From Dyella_A sp051962475 (GTDB lineage: Bacteria; Pseudomonadota; Gammaproteobacteria; Xanthomonadales; Rhodanobacteraceae), in NCBI RefSeq assembly GCF_051962475.1, contig NZ_JBQCCF010000031.1, positions 1 to 53,586 on the forward strand: a stretch of DNA of 53,586 nucleotides, written 5' to 3'. This document shows, one piece after another, positions 34,138 through 44,109 of this stretch (positions are counted from its first letter, which is position 1; the number at the start of each line of letters is the position of its first letter). The translations under genes were made by a program, and so were the position numbers. The notes below the pieces were generated by a model. It had not been told where the DNA came from and did no database searches. It saw nothing but the letters and a program-made list of their open reading frames with translations.

Positions 34138-36464
34138 TGAGCGCGCAGCCAGTGCCCCCCGCTCTCGACCTGCTGAACATCGAGGTCGACGGCAAGCCCA
34201 CCCAGATCCGCAAGGGCGCAATGATCATCGAGGCGGCCGACGCCATCGGTGTGTCGATCCCGCGCTTCTGCTACCACCGCAAGCTCCCGATCGCCGCCAA
34301 CTGCCGCATGTGCCTGGTCGACGTGGAGATGGGCGGCAAGCTGATGCCCAAGCCGCAGCCGGCGTGTGCCACCCCGGTGGCCGAGGGCATGAAGGTGATG
34401 ACGCGCTCGGACAAGGCGCTGAAGTTCCAGAAGGACGTGATGGAATTCCTTCTGATCAACCACCCGCTGGATTGCCCGATCTGCGACCAGGGCGGCGAGT
34501 GCGAACTGCAGGACGTGGCCCTGGGCTACGGCCGCAGCGTGTCGCGCTATACCGAGCGCAAGCGCACCGTGGCCGACGAGAACATCGGGCCGCTGGTGGC
34601 CACCGAGATGACCCGCTGCATCCAGTGCACCCGCTGCGTGCGCTTCACCAGCGAGATCGCCGGTACCTACGAGCTCGGCGGCATGAACCGTGGCGAGAAC
34701 CTGCAGATCGGCACCTACATCGGCAAGACGGTGGAGACCGAGCTGTCGGGCAACATCATCGATGTCTGCCCGGTCGGCGCGCTGACCAACAAGCCGTTCC
34801 AGTTCAAGGCGCGCCCGTGGGAGCTGATCGCCAAGCCGTCGATCGGCTACCACGACGCGCTCGGTTCCAACCTGTGGCTGCACACGCGCCGCGGCGAAGT
34901 GCTGCGCACGGTGCCGCGCGACAACGAATCGATCAACGAATGCTGGCTGTCGGACCGCGACCGCTACAGCCACCAGGGCCTGTATGCCGCCGACCGCATC
35001 GGCGCGCCGGAAGTGAAGCGCAACGGCCAGTGGCAGGCGACCACCTGGGAAGACGCGCTGGCGTTCGCCGCCGAGGCGCTGAAGCAGTTGCCGGGCAGCG
35101 AGCTCGGCGTGCTGGTCCACCCGGCCAGTACCAGCGAAGAAGGTGACCTGCTGGTGCGCCTGGCGCGCGGCCTGGGCAGCGCCCACGTCGACCACCGCCT
35201 GCGCCAGCTCGACTTCGCCGATGGTGCCGCAGCCGCAACGTTCGGCATGCCGGTGGCCGAGGTTTCCAAGGTGCGTGCGGCGCTGCTGGTCGGTTCCAAC
35301 CTGCGCCACGAGATGCCGCTGCTCAACCACCGCCTGCATCAGGCGGTGAAGAAGGGCGCCAAGGTCTATACGGTCAACCCTGCCGCGTTCGACTTCAACT
35401 ACAAGCTGGCCGGCGAAGCGGTGGTTGCGCCGCACGCTTTGGTCGATGCGCTGCTGTCGTTGGCGAACGCCGCCGTGGCGGCCGGTTCCAACGCGCCGGC
35501 GGCGCTTGCCGAGGCGATCGGTGGTGCCTCTTCGGACCAGGGCGATGCCGACGCGCTCGCCGCGCTCAAGGGCGGCAGCGCAGTGATCGTGCTGGGCGAA
35601 CTGGCGGTGACGCATCCGCAGGCTTCGTGGTTGCGCGCGATCGCCCGCTTCCTGGCCGAGGCAACCGGGGCTGCACTCAACGAATTGCCGGTGGGCGCCA
35701 ACGCGTTGGGTCTGGTGCGCGCGGGTGTGCTGCCGGGCAACGGCGGGCTCGATGCGCAGGCGATGCTGGCCAAGCCGCGCAAGGGCTATGTGCTGTACGG
35801 CGTCGAGCCGCCGCATGATTTCGCCGATGGCGAGGCGGCGCTCAAGGCGCTGCTGGCGGCCGACACCGTGGTGGCGTTCGCAGCCTATGCCAGCCCGGCA
35901 TTGCGCGACGTCGCCGACGTGATCCTGCCGATCGCGCTGCTGCCCGAATCGGAAGGCACCCTGGTCAATGTCGATGGCATGGCCCAGCAGCAGCTGGCGG
36001 GCGCCAAGGCGCCGGGCCAGGTCCGCTCCGGTTGGAAGGTGCTGCGTGCCCTGGGTGGGCTGCTGCAGTTCGCCGGTTTCGAGTTCGACGACCTTGCCGG
36101 GCTGCGTGCCGGCATGACCGAGCGGGCCGCTGGCGCTGCGACTGGCGGTCTGGCCCCGCGCGCCCCGGCCGCTGGCCTGAGCCGCCTCGCCGACTGGCCG
36201 ATCTACCGCACCGACGCCGTACTGCGCCGTGCGACGGCGTTGAACGCTCATCCGCTCAACCGCGCGCCGGCGGTGCGCCTGAATGCGGATGAGGCTGCCC
36301 GCCAGGGCGTGGCCAACGGCGCCTCGGCGCGTGTCGGCAACGCCGTGCTGCCGGTGGTGGTCGATGGCACGGTGCCGGATGGCGCCGTGTGGATCGAGGC
36401 CGCGCACGATCTCACCGCGACGTTGCCGGCCTACGGCGCATCCCTCACCCTGAGCAAGGCTTAA
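34137..36464 (+). CDS. nuoG: NADH-quinone oxidoreductase subunit G
   Basis: 775-residue electron-transfer subunit. [2Fe-2S] N1b: C45, C56, C59, C77. N5: H109, C113, C116, C122. N4: C161, C164, C167, C211. The extra cysteine set for cluster N7 found in E. coli is absent. The molybdopterin-oxidoreductase-like remainder (from about 220) has no metal site. Start fixed by overlap with nuoF. Confidence 0.96.
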   Translation: MSAQPVPPALDLLNIEVDGKPTQIRKGAMIIEAADAIGVSIPRFCYHRKLPIAANCRMCLVDVEMGGKLMPKPQPACATPVAEGMKVMTRSDKALKFQKDVMEFLLINHPLDCPICDQGGECELQDVALGYGRSVSRYTERKRTVADENIGPLVATEMTRCIQCTRCVRFTSEIAGTYELGGMNRGENLQIGTYIGKTVETELSGNIIDVCPVGALTNKPFQFKARPWELIAKPSIGYHDALGSNLWLHTRRGEVLRTVPRDNESINECWLSDRDRYSHQGLYAADRIGAPEVKRNGQWQATTWEDALAFAAEALKQLPGSELGVLVHPASTSEEGDLLVRLARGLGSAHVDHRLRQLDFADGAAAATFGMPVAEVSKVRAALLVGSNLRHEMPLLNHRLHQAVKKGAKVYTVNPAAFDFNYKLAGEAVVAPHALVDALLSLANAAVAAGSNAPAALAEAIGGASSDQGDADALAALKGGSAVIVLGELAVTHPQASWLRAIARFLAEATGAALNELPVGANALGLVRAGVLPGNGGLDAQAMLAKPRKGYVLYGVEPPHDFADGEAALKALLAADTVVAFAAYASPALRDVADVILPIALLPESEGTLVNVDGMAQQQLAGAKAPGQVRSGWKVLRALGGLLQFAGFEFDDLAGLRAGMTERAAGAATGGLAPRAPAAGLSRLADWPIYRTDAVLRRATALNAHPLNRAPAVRLNADEAARQGVANGASARVGNAVLPVVVDGTVPDGAVWIEAAHDLTATLPAYGASLTLSKA

Positions 36465-36468
36465 GCCC

Positions 36469-37521
36469 ATGGGCGATCAGATCCTCAACCAGCTCATCTG
36501 GCCGGTCATCTACATCCTGTGCATCGCGGTGCCGCTGATCCTGGCGGTGGCCATGTTCGTGTACTGGGAGCGCAAGGTCATCGGCTGGATGCACGTGCGC
36601 ATGGGGCCGAACAAGATCGGTCCGCTGGGCCTGCTGCAGGCCTTTGCCGACGTGGTCAAGCTGCTGATCAAGGAAGTGATCCTTCCGACCAACGCCAACA
36701 AGTTCCTTTACTACCTGGCGCCGATGCTGGCGCTGGTGCCGGCGTTGGCGGCGTGGTCGGTGATCCCGTTCGGCGAGAAGATGGTGCTGGCCAACGTCAA
36801 CGCGGGCCTGCTGTACCTGCTGGCGATGACCTCCCTGGGCGTGTACGGCATCATCCTGGCCGGCTGGGCGTCCAACTCGCGCTACGCGCTGCTCGGCGCC
36901 ATGCGCTCGGCGGCGCAGGTGATCTCCTACGAACTGGCGATGGGCCTGTGCCTGGTCTGCGTGCTGGTGTTGGCCGGCTCGCTCAATCTGACCGACATCG
37001 TGCACGCGCAATCCGGCCCGAAGGGCATCGGCGAGTGGTTTATGTGGCCGCTGCTGCCGGTGTTCGTCATCTACTTCATCTCCGGCGTGGCCGAGACCAA
37101 CCGCGCGCCGTTCGACGTGGCCGAGGGCGAGTCGGAGATCGTGGCTGGTTTCCACGTGGAGTATTCCGGCTCGGCGTTCGCGATCTTCTTCCTGGCCGAG
37201 TACGCCAACATGATCCTGGTGAGTTTCCTCGCCTCGGTTCTGTTCATGGGCGGCTGGCTGAGTCCGCTGCAGGGCGTGATCACCGCCGACGTGTCGCCCT
37301 GGGTCAATTGGATCTGGAACGGCGGCTTCATCTGGTTGTTCATCAAGGCCTTCCTCTTTGCCTTCATGTTCCTATGGTTCCGCGCCAGCTTTCCGCGCTA
37401 CCGCTATGACCAGATCATGCGGCTGGGCTGGAAGGTGTTCATTCCCATCACCATCGTGTGGGTCCTCGTTGCCGGCTGCATGAAATATTTCGGCTGGGTC
37501 ACCATCGGCACGGGGGTCTGA
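36469..37521 (+). CDS. nuoH: NADH-quinone oxidoreductase subunit H
   Basis: 350-residue membrane subunit with about eight helices. AETNRAPFDVAEGESEIVAG is the conserved quinone-chamber loop. ERKVIGWMHVRMGPNKIGP near 34-52. ATG is 4 nt after the nuoG stop. Confidence 0.97.
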   Translation: MGDQILNQLIWPVIYILCIAVPLILAVAMFVYWERKVIGWMHVRMGPNKIGPLGLLQAFADVVKLLIKEVILPTNANKFLYYLAPMLALVPALAAWSVIPFGEKMVLANVNAGLLYLLAMTSLGVYGIILAGWASNSRYALLGAMRSAAQVISYELAMGLCLVCVLVLAGSLNLTDIVHAQSGPKGIGEWFMWPLLPVFVIYFISGVAETNRAPFDVAEGESEIVAGFHVEYSGSAFAIFFLAEYANMILVSFLASVLFMGGWLSPLQGVITADVSPWVNWIWNGGFIWLFIKAFLFAFMFLWFRASFPRYRYDQIMRLGWKVFIPITIVWVLVAGCMKYFGWVTIGTGV

Positions 37522-37529
37522 AGAAAGCC

Positions 37530-38021
37530 ATGTCCCGCATTACCCATTATTTCAAGAGCCTGCTGCTCATCGAGCTGCTCAAGGGCATGGGCCTGACCAT
37601 GCGCTACATGTTCAAGCCCAAGTACACGATGCGCTACCCGATGGAGCACATCCCCAAGTCGAACCGCTTCCGCGGCCTGCACGCGCTGCGCCGCTATCCG
37701 AACGGTGAGGAGCGCTGCATCGCGTGCAAGCTGTGCGAGGCGGTGTGCCCGGCTCTGGCGATCACCATCGATTCGGCACCGCGCGCCAGCGACGGCCAGC
37801 GCCGCACCACGCGCTACGACATCGACCTGTTCAAGTGCATCTTCTGCGGCTTCTGTGAAGAGAGCTGTCCGGTCGATTCGATCGTGGAGACCTCGATTCA
37901 CGAGTACCACTTCGAGCAGCGTGGCGAGAACGTGGTGACCAAGCCGCAGCTGCTGGCCATCGGTGATCGCTTCGAGGCCGACATCGCCGCCGCCCGCGCG
38001 CAAGACGCGGCTTACCGCTGA
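37530..38021 (+). CDS. nuoI: NADH-quinone oxidoreductase subunit I
   Basis: 163 residues with two [4Fe-4S] clusters (N6a/N6b): C63, C66, C69, C73 and C103, C106, C109, C113. Start ATG at 37530 is 8 nt after nuoH; the in-frame upstream extension overlaps nuoH and is not used. Confidence 0.97.
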   Translation: MSRITHYFKSLLLIELLKGMGLTMRYMFKPKYTMRYPMEHIPKSNRFRGLHALRRYPNGEERCIACKLCEAVCPALAITIDSAPRASDGQRRTTRYDIDLFKCIFCGFCEESCPVDSIVETSIHEYHFEQRGENVVTKPQLLAIGDRFEADIAAARAQDAAYR

Positions 38022-38036
38022 GGGCAGGGGACACTC

Positions 38037-38681
38037 ATGATCAATCCACAGTTGTTCCAGCTCATCTGCTTCTACGCCTTCGCGACCGTCACGGTCGCCT
38101 CGGCGCTGGCGGTGATCACCCTGCGCAACTCGGTGCATGCCGTGCTCGCGCTGGTGCTCACCTTTTTCAGTTCCGCCTGTATCTGGCTGCTGGCCGAGGC
38201 CGAATTCCTGGCCATCGCGCTGATCGTGGTCTACGTCGGCGCGGTGATGGTGCTGTTCCTGTTCGTGGTGATGATGCTCGACATCGACCAGGAGAAGATG
38301 CGCGAGGGCTTCGTCAAGTTCCTGCCAGTGGGCCTGATCGTGGCGCTGGTAATGCTCGGCGAGATGCTGGCCCTGATCGGCGTGCGCGCGATGCACGCCA
38401 CGGTGCTGGGCGAGAATCCCGCCACCGCCGCCGGCCTGTCCAACACGGCTTGGCTGGGCCATGCCCTGTATACCGATTACCTGCTGCCGTTCGAGATCGC
38501 GGCGCTGATCCTGACCGTGGGCGTCGTGGCGGCGGTGGCGCTGACGCTGCGTCATCGCGGCGGCGCGCGCTACCAGAGCGCCAGCCAGCAGGTGGCGGTG
38601 AAGGCGAGCGATCGCGTGCGCATCGTCAAGATGGCCGCCGATACGTCCTACGACCAGCCGTCCGCCGAGGAGACCAAGTGA
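38037..38681 (+). CDS. nuoJ: NADH-quinone oxidoreductase subunit J
   Basis: 214 residues, five transmembrane helices. VVYVGAVMVLFLFVVMMLD holds the conserved pi-bulge helix 3. Stop overlaps nuoK by TGATG. GGGCAGGGG precedes the start. Confidence 0.95.
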   Translation: MINPQLFQLICFYAFATVTVASALAVITLRNSVHAVLALVLTFFSSACIWLLAEAEFLAIALIVVYVGAVMVLFLFVVMMLDIDQEKMREGFVKFLPVGLIVALVMLGEMLALIGVRAMHATVLGENPATAAGLSNTAWLGHALYTDYLLPFEIAALILTVGVVAAVALTLRHRGGARYQSASQQVAVKASDRVRIVKMAADTSYDQPSAEETK

Positions 38682-38986
38682 TGCTCACGCTCTCGCACTA
38701 CATCGTGCTCGGCGCGGTGCTGTTCTGCATCTCCGTGGCCGGCCTGTTCATCAACCGCAAGAACGTCATCGTGCTGCTGATGGCGATCGAGTTGATGCTG
38801 CTGGCGGTGAACATGAATTTCGTGGCGTTCTCGCGCTTCCTGGGCGACGTCTCCGGTCAGGTGTTCGTGTTCTTCATTCTCACCGTGGCCGCGGCGGAAT
38901 CCGCGATCGGCCTGGCGATCCTGGTGCTGCTGTTCCGCAACCGCAGCACGATCAACGTCGCCGAAATCGACAGCATGAAGGGCTGA
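38681..38986 (+). CDS. nuoK: NADH-quinone oxidoreductase subunit K
   Basis: 101 residues, three helices, antiporter-related. MAIELMLLAVNMNFVAF with the membrane glutamate, then VAAAESAIGLAILV with the second. Start overlaps nuoJ. Confidence 0.96.
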   Translation: MLTLSHYIVLGAVLFCISVAGLFINRKNVIVLLMAIELMLLAVNMNFVAFSRFLGDVSGQVFVFFILTVAAAESAIGLAILVLLFRNRSTINVAEIDSMKG

Positions 38987-38990
38987 GCGG

Positions 38991-41042
38991 ATGGAACTTT
39001 CGACTTCGATTCTGCTCACCATCGCACTGGCACCGCTGGTCGGCTGCCTGCTCGCGGGGTTCTTCGGCAAGTTCATCGGCCGGGCCGGCGCGCACAGCGT
39101 GACGATCCTCGGTCTGCTGGTGGCCTGCGGCCTGTCGTTCTACGTGCTGTACCAGATCACTGCGGGCGGCGCGCCGGTCTACAACCACAACCTGTACACC
39201 TGGTTCGAGATCGGCAAGTTCAGCGCCAGCGTCGGTTTCCTGGTCGACCGTCTGACCGCGATGATGATGGTGGTAGTGACCTTCGTGTCGCTGCTCGTAC
39301 ACGTCTACACGATCGGCTACATGGCCGAGGATCCCGGTTACCAACGCTTCTTCAGCTACATCTCGCTGTTCACCTTTTCGATGTTGATGCTCGTGATGAG
39401 CAACAACTTCATGCAGTTGTTCTTCGGCTGGGAGGCAGTGGGCCTGGTGTCGTACCTGCTGATCGGCTTCTGGTACAAGCGCCCGACGGCGATCTTCGCC
39501 AACCTCAAGGCGTTCCTGGTCAACCGCGTGGGCGACTTCGGCTTCCTGCTGGGCATTGCCGCGGTGCTGTATTTCCTGGGCACCATGGATTACGCCACGG
39601 TGTTCGCCAACGCGCCGAGCCTGGTGGGCAAGACGCTGCAGATCACCCAGAACCATGCGTGGGATGCCGCGACGGTGATCTGCGTGCTGTTGTTCATCGG
39701 TGCGATGGGCAAGTCGGCCCAGGTGCCGCTGCACGTGTGGCTGCCCGACTCGATGGAAGGTCCGACCCCGATCTCCGCGCTGATCCATGCGGCGACGATG
39801 GTGACCGCCGGCATCTTCATGGTGGCGCGCATGTCGCCGCTGTATGAGCTGTCCAGCTCGGCGCTGAGCTTCGTGATGGTGATCGGTGCCACCGGCGCCC
39901 TGTTCACTGGCTTGATCGGCATCGTGCAGAACGACATCAAGCGCGTAGTGGCGTACTCCACACTGTCGCAGCTGGGCTACATGACCGTGGCGCTGGGCGT
40001 GTCGGCCTACTCGGGTGCGGTGTTCCACTTGATGACCCACGCCTTCTTCAAGGCGCTGCTGTTCCTCGGCGCTGGCTCGGTGATCATCGCCATGCACCAC
40101 GAGCAGGACATGCGCTACATGGGCGGCCTGCGCAAATACATGCCGATTACCTGGATCACCATGTGGATCGGCTCGCTGGCGCTGTGCGGCGTGCCGTTCT
40201 TCGCCGGTTTCTACTCGAAGGACGCGATCATCGAGGCGGTGGGCGAATCGCATCGTTGGGGCGCGGGCTACGCGTACTTCTGCGTGATGGCCGGTGCCTT
40301 CGTCACCGCGCTGTACACGTTCCGCCAGATGTATCTCACCTTCCACGGCAAGGAGCGCTTCGTGGTGGTCGGGCATGGCCATGCCGCGCACCACGACGCC
40401 GATCCGCACCACGTGCACTCGGACGATCCGCACCACGAGCACAAGCCGGGCGAACTGGAACACGCGCCGCACGAGTCGCCCTGGGTGGTGACCCTACCGC
40501 TGGTGTTGCTGGCGATCCCGTCGCTGCTGGTGGGCTTCTTCACCATCGGCCCGATGCTGTTCGGCGGCTGGTTCGGCCAGGCGATCCATGTGGAAGAGGC
40601 CAACAACGTGCTGGGCGAGCTGGCCGGCGAGTTCCACGGCGCAGCGACGATGGCCCTGCACGGGTTCACCCAGTGGCCGTTCTTCCTGGTGCTGGCCGCG
40701 TTTGCCATCCAGACCTACATCTACCTGTTCAACCCGGCGCTGGCCGGCCGGATCAAGGGCGCGCTCAAGCCGCTGTGGACCGTGCTGGACCGCAAGTACT
40801 GGGTGGACGACGTGTACTTCGCGATCTTCGCCCGCGGCGGCGTGAAGCTCGGCCGCCTGTTCTGGAAGGCCGGCGACGCGGCGGTGATCGACGGCGCGCT
40901 GGTGAACGGCTCGGCCAGCTTGGTGCAGAAGATCGCCGGCGGGGCCCGCCGCCTGCAGTCCGGCTACCTCTACCACTACGCCTTCGCGATGATTCTCGGC
41001 CTCATCCTGCTGCTTGGCGGGTTCTGGCTGGGCGGGCACTAA
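38991..41042 (+). CDS. nuoL: NADH-quinone oxidoreductase subunit L
   Basis: 683-residue proton-pumping subunit with about 16 helices and the long lateral C-terminal helix. WEAVGLVSYLLIGFW contains the conserved Glu. KSAQVPLHVWLPDSMEGPTP is the key Lys loop. A His/Asp-rich cytoplasmic or periplasmic loop at about 463-490 (for example HHDADPHHVHSDDPHHEH) is characteristic of this group and may bind metal. Confidence 0.97.
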   Translation: MELSTSILLTIALAPLVGCLLAGFFGKFIGRAGAHSVTILGLLVACGLSFYVLYQITAGGAPVYNHNLYTWFEIGKFSASVGFLVDRLTAMMMVVVTFVSLLVHVYTIGYMAEDPGYQRFFSYISLFTFSMLMLVMSNNFMQLFFGWEAVGLVSYLLIGFWYKRPTAIFANLKAFLVNRVGDFGFLLGIAAVLYFLGTMDYATVFANAPSLVGKTLQITQNHAWDAATVICVLLFIGAMGKSAQVPLHVWLPDSMEGPTPISALIHAATMVTAGIFMVARMSPLYELSSSALSFVMVIGATGALFTGLIGIVQNDIKRVVAYSTLSQLGYMTVALGVSAYSGAVFHLMTHAFFKALLFLGAGSVIIAMHHEQDMRYMGGLRKYMPITWITMWIGSLALCGVPFFAGFYSKDAIIEAVGESHRWGAGYAYFCVMAGAFVTALYTFRQMYLTFHGKERFVVVGHGHAAHHDADPHHVHSDDPHHEHKPGELEHAPHESPWVVTLPLVLLAIPSLLVGFFTIGPMLFGGWFGQAIHVEEANNVLGELAGEFHGAATMALHGFTQWPFFLVLAAFAIQTYIYLFNPALAGRIKGALKPLWTVLDRKYWVDDVYFAIFARGGVKLGRLFWKAGDAAVIDGALVNGSASLVQKIAGGARRLQSGYLYHYAFAMILGLILLLGGFWLGGH

Positions 41043-41057
41043 AGGGAATCCAGCTCC

Positions 41058-42566
41058 ATGTTCAATCACCTGCTCAGCCTGCTGATCTGGCTCCCTGTTG
41101 TCGGTGCCGTGCCGGTGCTGCTGGCCGGCTCGGGTCGTCCCGGCCTGGCCCGCTGGCTCGCCCTGCTGGTCGCCGTGCTCACCTTCGTGGTCAGCCTGTT
41201 CCTGCTGCCCCAGTACAACGCCGCCGATGCGGCGATGCAGCTGGGTGAAGATCACCTGTGGATCGCCTCGCTCGGCGTGCACTACGGCCTGGCCGTGGAC
41301 GGCATCTCGGTGGCGCTGATCCTGCTCACCACCTTCGTCAGCATCCTGGTGATCGTGGGCGCTTGGGAGGTGATCCAGGACAAGCCGCACCAGTACATGG
41401 CCGCCATGCTGGTGCTCGAGGGCCTGATGATCGGCGTGTTCTGCGCCACCGACGCACTGCTGTTCTACGTGTTCTTCGAGGCCATGCTGATCCCGATGTT
41501 CATCCTCATCGGTGTCTGGGGTGGTCCGCGGCGCGTCTACGCCACGATCAAGTTCTTCATCTACACCTTCCTCGGCTCGATCTTCATGCTGGTCGGCCTG
41601 ATCTACCTGTACCTCAAGGCCGGTACGTTCGACCTGCACACGCTGGCGGCACTGCCGCTGACCATGAAGGAGCAGAGCTGGCTGTTCTTCGCTTTCCTGC
41701 TGGCGTTCGCGGTGAAGGTGCCGATGGTGCCGGTGCACACCTGGTTGCCCGACGCCCACGTGGAAGCGCCGACCGGCGGCTCGGTGGTGCTGGCGGCGGT
41801 GATGCTGAAGATCGGCGGATACGGCTTCCTGCGCTTCTCGCTGCCGATCACGCCGGATGCCGCCGCACACTTCGCCCCGCTGGTGATCGTGCTGAGCCTG
41901 ATCGCAGTGGTCTACATCGGTTACGTCGCCCTGGTGCAGGACGACATGAAGAAGCTGGTGGCCTACTCGTCGGTGGCCCACATGGGCTTCGTGACGCTGG
42001 GCATCTTCATCGCCTTCATGCTGGTGCGCGACGCCAGCAACCTGGATGCGGCCAAGCTCGGCATGCAGGGTGCGATGGTGCAGATGATCTCGCACGGCTT
42101 CGTCTCCGGCGCGATGTTCTCGTGCATTGGCGTGCTGTACGACCGCCTGCACACCCGCCAGATCAAGGACTACGGCGGCGTCATCAACGTGATGCCGTGG
42201 TTCGGCTTCTTCTACGTGCTGTTCGCCATGGCCAACTCCGGTTTGCCGGGCACCAGCGGTTTCGTCGGCGAGTTCATGGTGGTGCTGGCCAGCTTCTCGG
42301 CCAACCCGTGGATCGCGCTGTTCGCCGCCTTCACCCTGATCATCGGCGCGGCCTACACGCTGTGGATGGTCAAGCGCGTGCTGTGGGGCGACATCACCAA
42401 TCCGCACGTGGCGGAAATGAAGGAGATCACCGGGCGCGAGACCTTCGTGCTGGTCGCCTTCGCCGCCGCGGTGCTGGCGCTGGGCATCTGGCCGCAGCCG
42501 CTGATCCACCTGATGGACAGCTCGGTGGCGCAGCTGGTCCAGCAGCTGGCCGTTCACAAGATCTGA
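41058..42566 (+). CDS. nuoM: NADH-quinone oxidoreductase subunit M
   Basis: 502-residue antiporter-like proton-pumping subunit. FFEAMLIPMFILIGVWGG with the conserved Glu, KVPMVPVHTWLPDAHVEAPT and SSVAHMGFV. AATCC-like sequence with GGGAATCC precedes the start by about 10 nt. Confidence 0.97.
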   Translation: MFNHLLSLLIWLPVVGAVPVLLAGSGRPGLARWLALLVAVLTFVVSLFLLPQYNAADAAMQLGEDHLWIASLGVHYGLAVDGISVALILLTTFVSILVIVGAWEVIQDKPHQYMAAMLVLEGLMIGVFCATDALLFYVFFEAMLIPMFILIGVWGGPRRVYATIKFFIYTFLGSIFMLVGLIYLYLKAGTFDLHTLAALPLTMKEQSWLFFAFLLAFAVKVPMVPVHTWLPDAHVEAPTGGSVVLAAVMLKIGGYGFLRFSLPITPDAAAHFAPLVIVLSLIAVVYIGYVALVQDDMKKLVAYSSVAHMGFVTLGIFIAFMLVRDASNLDAAKLGMQGAMVQMISHGFVSGAMFSCIGVLYDRLHTRQIKDYGGVINVMPWFGFFYVLFAMANSGLPGTSGFVGEFMVVLASFSANPWIALFAAFTLIIGAAYTLWMVKRVLWGDITNPHVAEMKEITGRETFVLVAFAAAVLALGIWPQPLIHLMDSSVAQLVQQLAVHKI

Positions 42567-42578
42567 TCGGGACCGACC

Positions 42579-44033
42579 ATGCCCACAATGAATGACATCC
42601 TGATCCTGCTCCCGGAGTTCTACCTGGTAGCGGCCGCGTGCCTGCTGTTGCTGCTCGACGCGTTCATGAAGCCCGAACAGCGCCCGGTCCTGCACTGGCT
42701 GGCGATCGCCGTGCTCGCCGTGGCCATGTACATGGTGATCGGCGCGGCGCCGCCGGTGCCGCTGAGCGCCTTCCACGGCATGTTCCTGCGCGATGGCGTG
42801 GCGACCATCCTCAAGGTGTTCGCGTTGCTCACCACGATCCTGGTGTTCGTGTACTCGCGGCCCTACCTGCGCGACCGCAAGCTGTTCATTGGCGAGTTCT
42901 ACACGCTGATGATCTTCGCCGTGATCGGCGTGATGCTGCTGGTGTCGGCCGGCAGCCTGGTGACTGTCTATCTGGGCCTGGAGCTGCTGTCGCTGTCGTC
43001 CTATGCGCTGGTGGCGCTCAATCGCGATGCGCCGCTGCCGTCCGAGGCGGCGATGAAGTACTTCGTGCTCGGTGCGCTGGCCTCCGGCATGCTGCTTTAC
43101 GGCATGTCGATGGTGTACGGCGCCTCGGGCATGGGCGGCCACGCCACGCTGGACCTGGCCCAACTGCAGCACGTGATGGGCTACACCAAGGCGCCCACCT
43201 TGCTGCTGTTCGGACTGGTGTTCATGGTGGTCGGTATCAGCTTCAAGCTGGGCGTGGCGCCGTTCCACATGTGGATTCCGGACGTCTACCAGGGCGCGCC
43301 GACGCCGATTACCACCTTCATCGCTTCGGCCTCGAAGCTCGCCGCCTTCGGCATGGCCTACCGCTTGCTGGCCGGCGGCATGGCGGATGTGGCGCACCAG
43401 TGGCAGCTGATGCTGGCCGTCCTCGCCGTGCTGTCGCTGGCGATCGGCAACCTGGTCGCGATCGTGCAGACCAACCTCAAGCGCATGCTGGCCTATTCGA
43501 CCATCTCGCACATGGGTTACCTGTTGCTGGGTCTTGCGGCGGCCGGCCCGGAGGGTTATTCGGCGGCCATGTTCTATGCCATCAGCTATGCGCTGATGAG
43601 TACCGCGTCGTTCGGCGTGATCCTGGCGCTGGCCCGGGCCGGGTTCGAGTGCGAGGAAATTGACGATCTGCGCGGTCTCAACCAGCGCTCGCCCTGGCTG
43701 GCCTTCCTGATGCTGCTGGTGATGGTCTCTTTGGCCGGCGTGCCGCCGATGTTCGGCTTCTTCGCCAAGCTGCTGGTGCTGCAGGCGGCGATCCACGCCG
43801 GCATGATGTGGCTGGCGATCGTCGGCGCGGTATTCGCCATCGTCGGTCTGTACTACTACCTGCGCGTGGTCAAGGTGATGTACTTCGACAAGCCAGCCGA
43901 GGGCTCCGAGCTGCGCCTGCAGTCGGACGGCTCGGTGCGCATGGTGCTGTCGCTCAACGCACTGGGCCTGCTCGCCCTGGGCCTTTACTGGGGCCCGCTG
44001 ATCGCCTGGTGCCGCAGCGCGTTTGCCGGTTGA
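42579..44033 (+). CDS. nuoN: NADH-quinone oxidoreductase subunit N
   Basis: 484-residue third antiporter-like subunit, last of the nuo operon. GLELLSLSSYALVAL, KLGVAPFHMWIPDVYQGAPTP and STISHMGYLLLG are the family motifs. Alternative start two codons down (ATG at 42585) would also fit. Confidence 0.97.
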   Translation: MPTMNDILILLPEFYLVAAACLLLLLDAFMKPEQRPVLHWLAIAVLAVAMYMVIGAAPPVPLSAFHGMFLRDGVATILKVFALLTTILVFVYSRPYLRDRKLFIGEFYTLMIFAVIGVMLLVSAGSLVTVYLGLELLSLSSYALVALNRDAPLPSEAAMKYFVLGALASGMLLYGMSMVYGASGMGGHATLDLAQLQHVMGYTKAPTLLLFGLVFMVVGISFKLGVAPFHMWIPDVYQGAPTPITTFIASASKLAAFGMAYRLLAGGMADVAHQWQLMLAVLAVLSLAIGNLVAIVQTNLKRMLAYSTISHMGYLLLGLAAAGPEGYSAAMFYAISYALMSTASFGVILALARAGFECEEIDDLRGLNQRSPWLAFLMLLVMVSLAGVPPMFGFFAKLLVLQAAIHAGMMWLAIVGAVFAIVGLYYYLRVVKVMYFDKPAEGSELRLQSDGSVRMVLSLNALGLLALGLYWGPLIAWCRSAFAG

Positions 44034-44067
44034 GAGCCGATCGGAAGCAAAAAGATCGCGGCAAGGC

Positions 44068-44096
44068 TTGCAAGAAACCGGCCATGTCGCTATAGT
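44068..44096 (+). promoter_or_regulatory. Strong sigma-70 promoter of the initiator tRNA
   Basis: TTGCAA (44068-44073), exact 17-nt spacer, TATAGT (44091-44096). Start near 44103, about 7 nt before the mature tRNA 5' end. Confidence 0.85.
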
Positions 44097-44109
44097 CTTC
44101 GGACTCTGA

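Noticed and set aside
40494..43796. 1,100-codon open frame on the minus strand opposite nuoL-nuoN
   Set aside because: Low-complexity His/Gln/Arg/Glu composition with no recognisable domain, and it lies entirely across three well-supported genes. It is a GC-rich antisense shadow.
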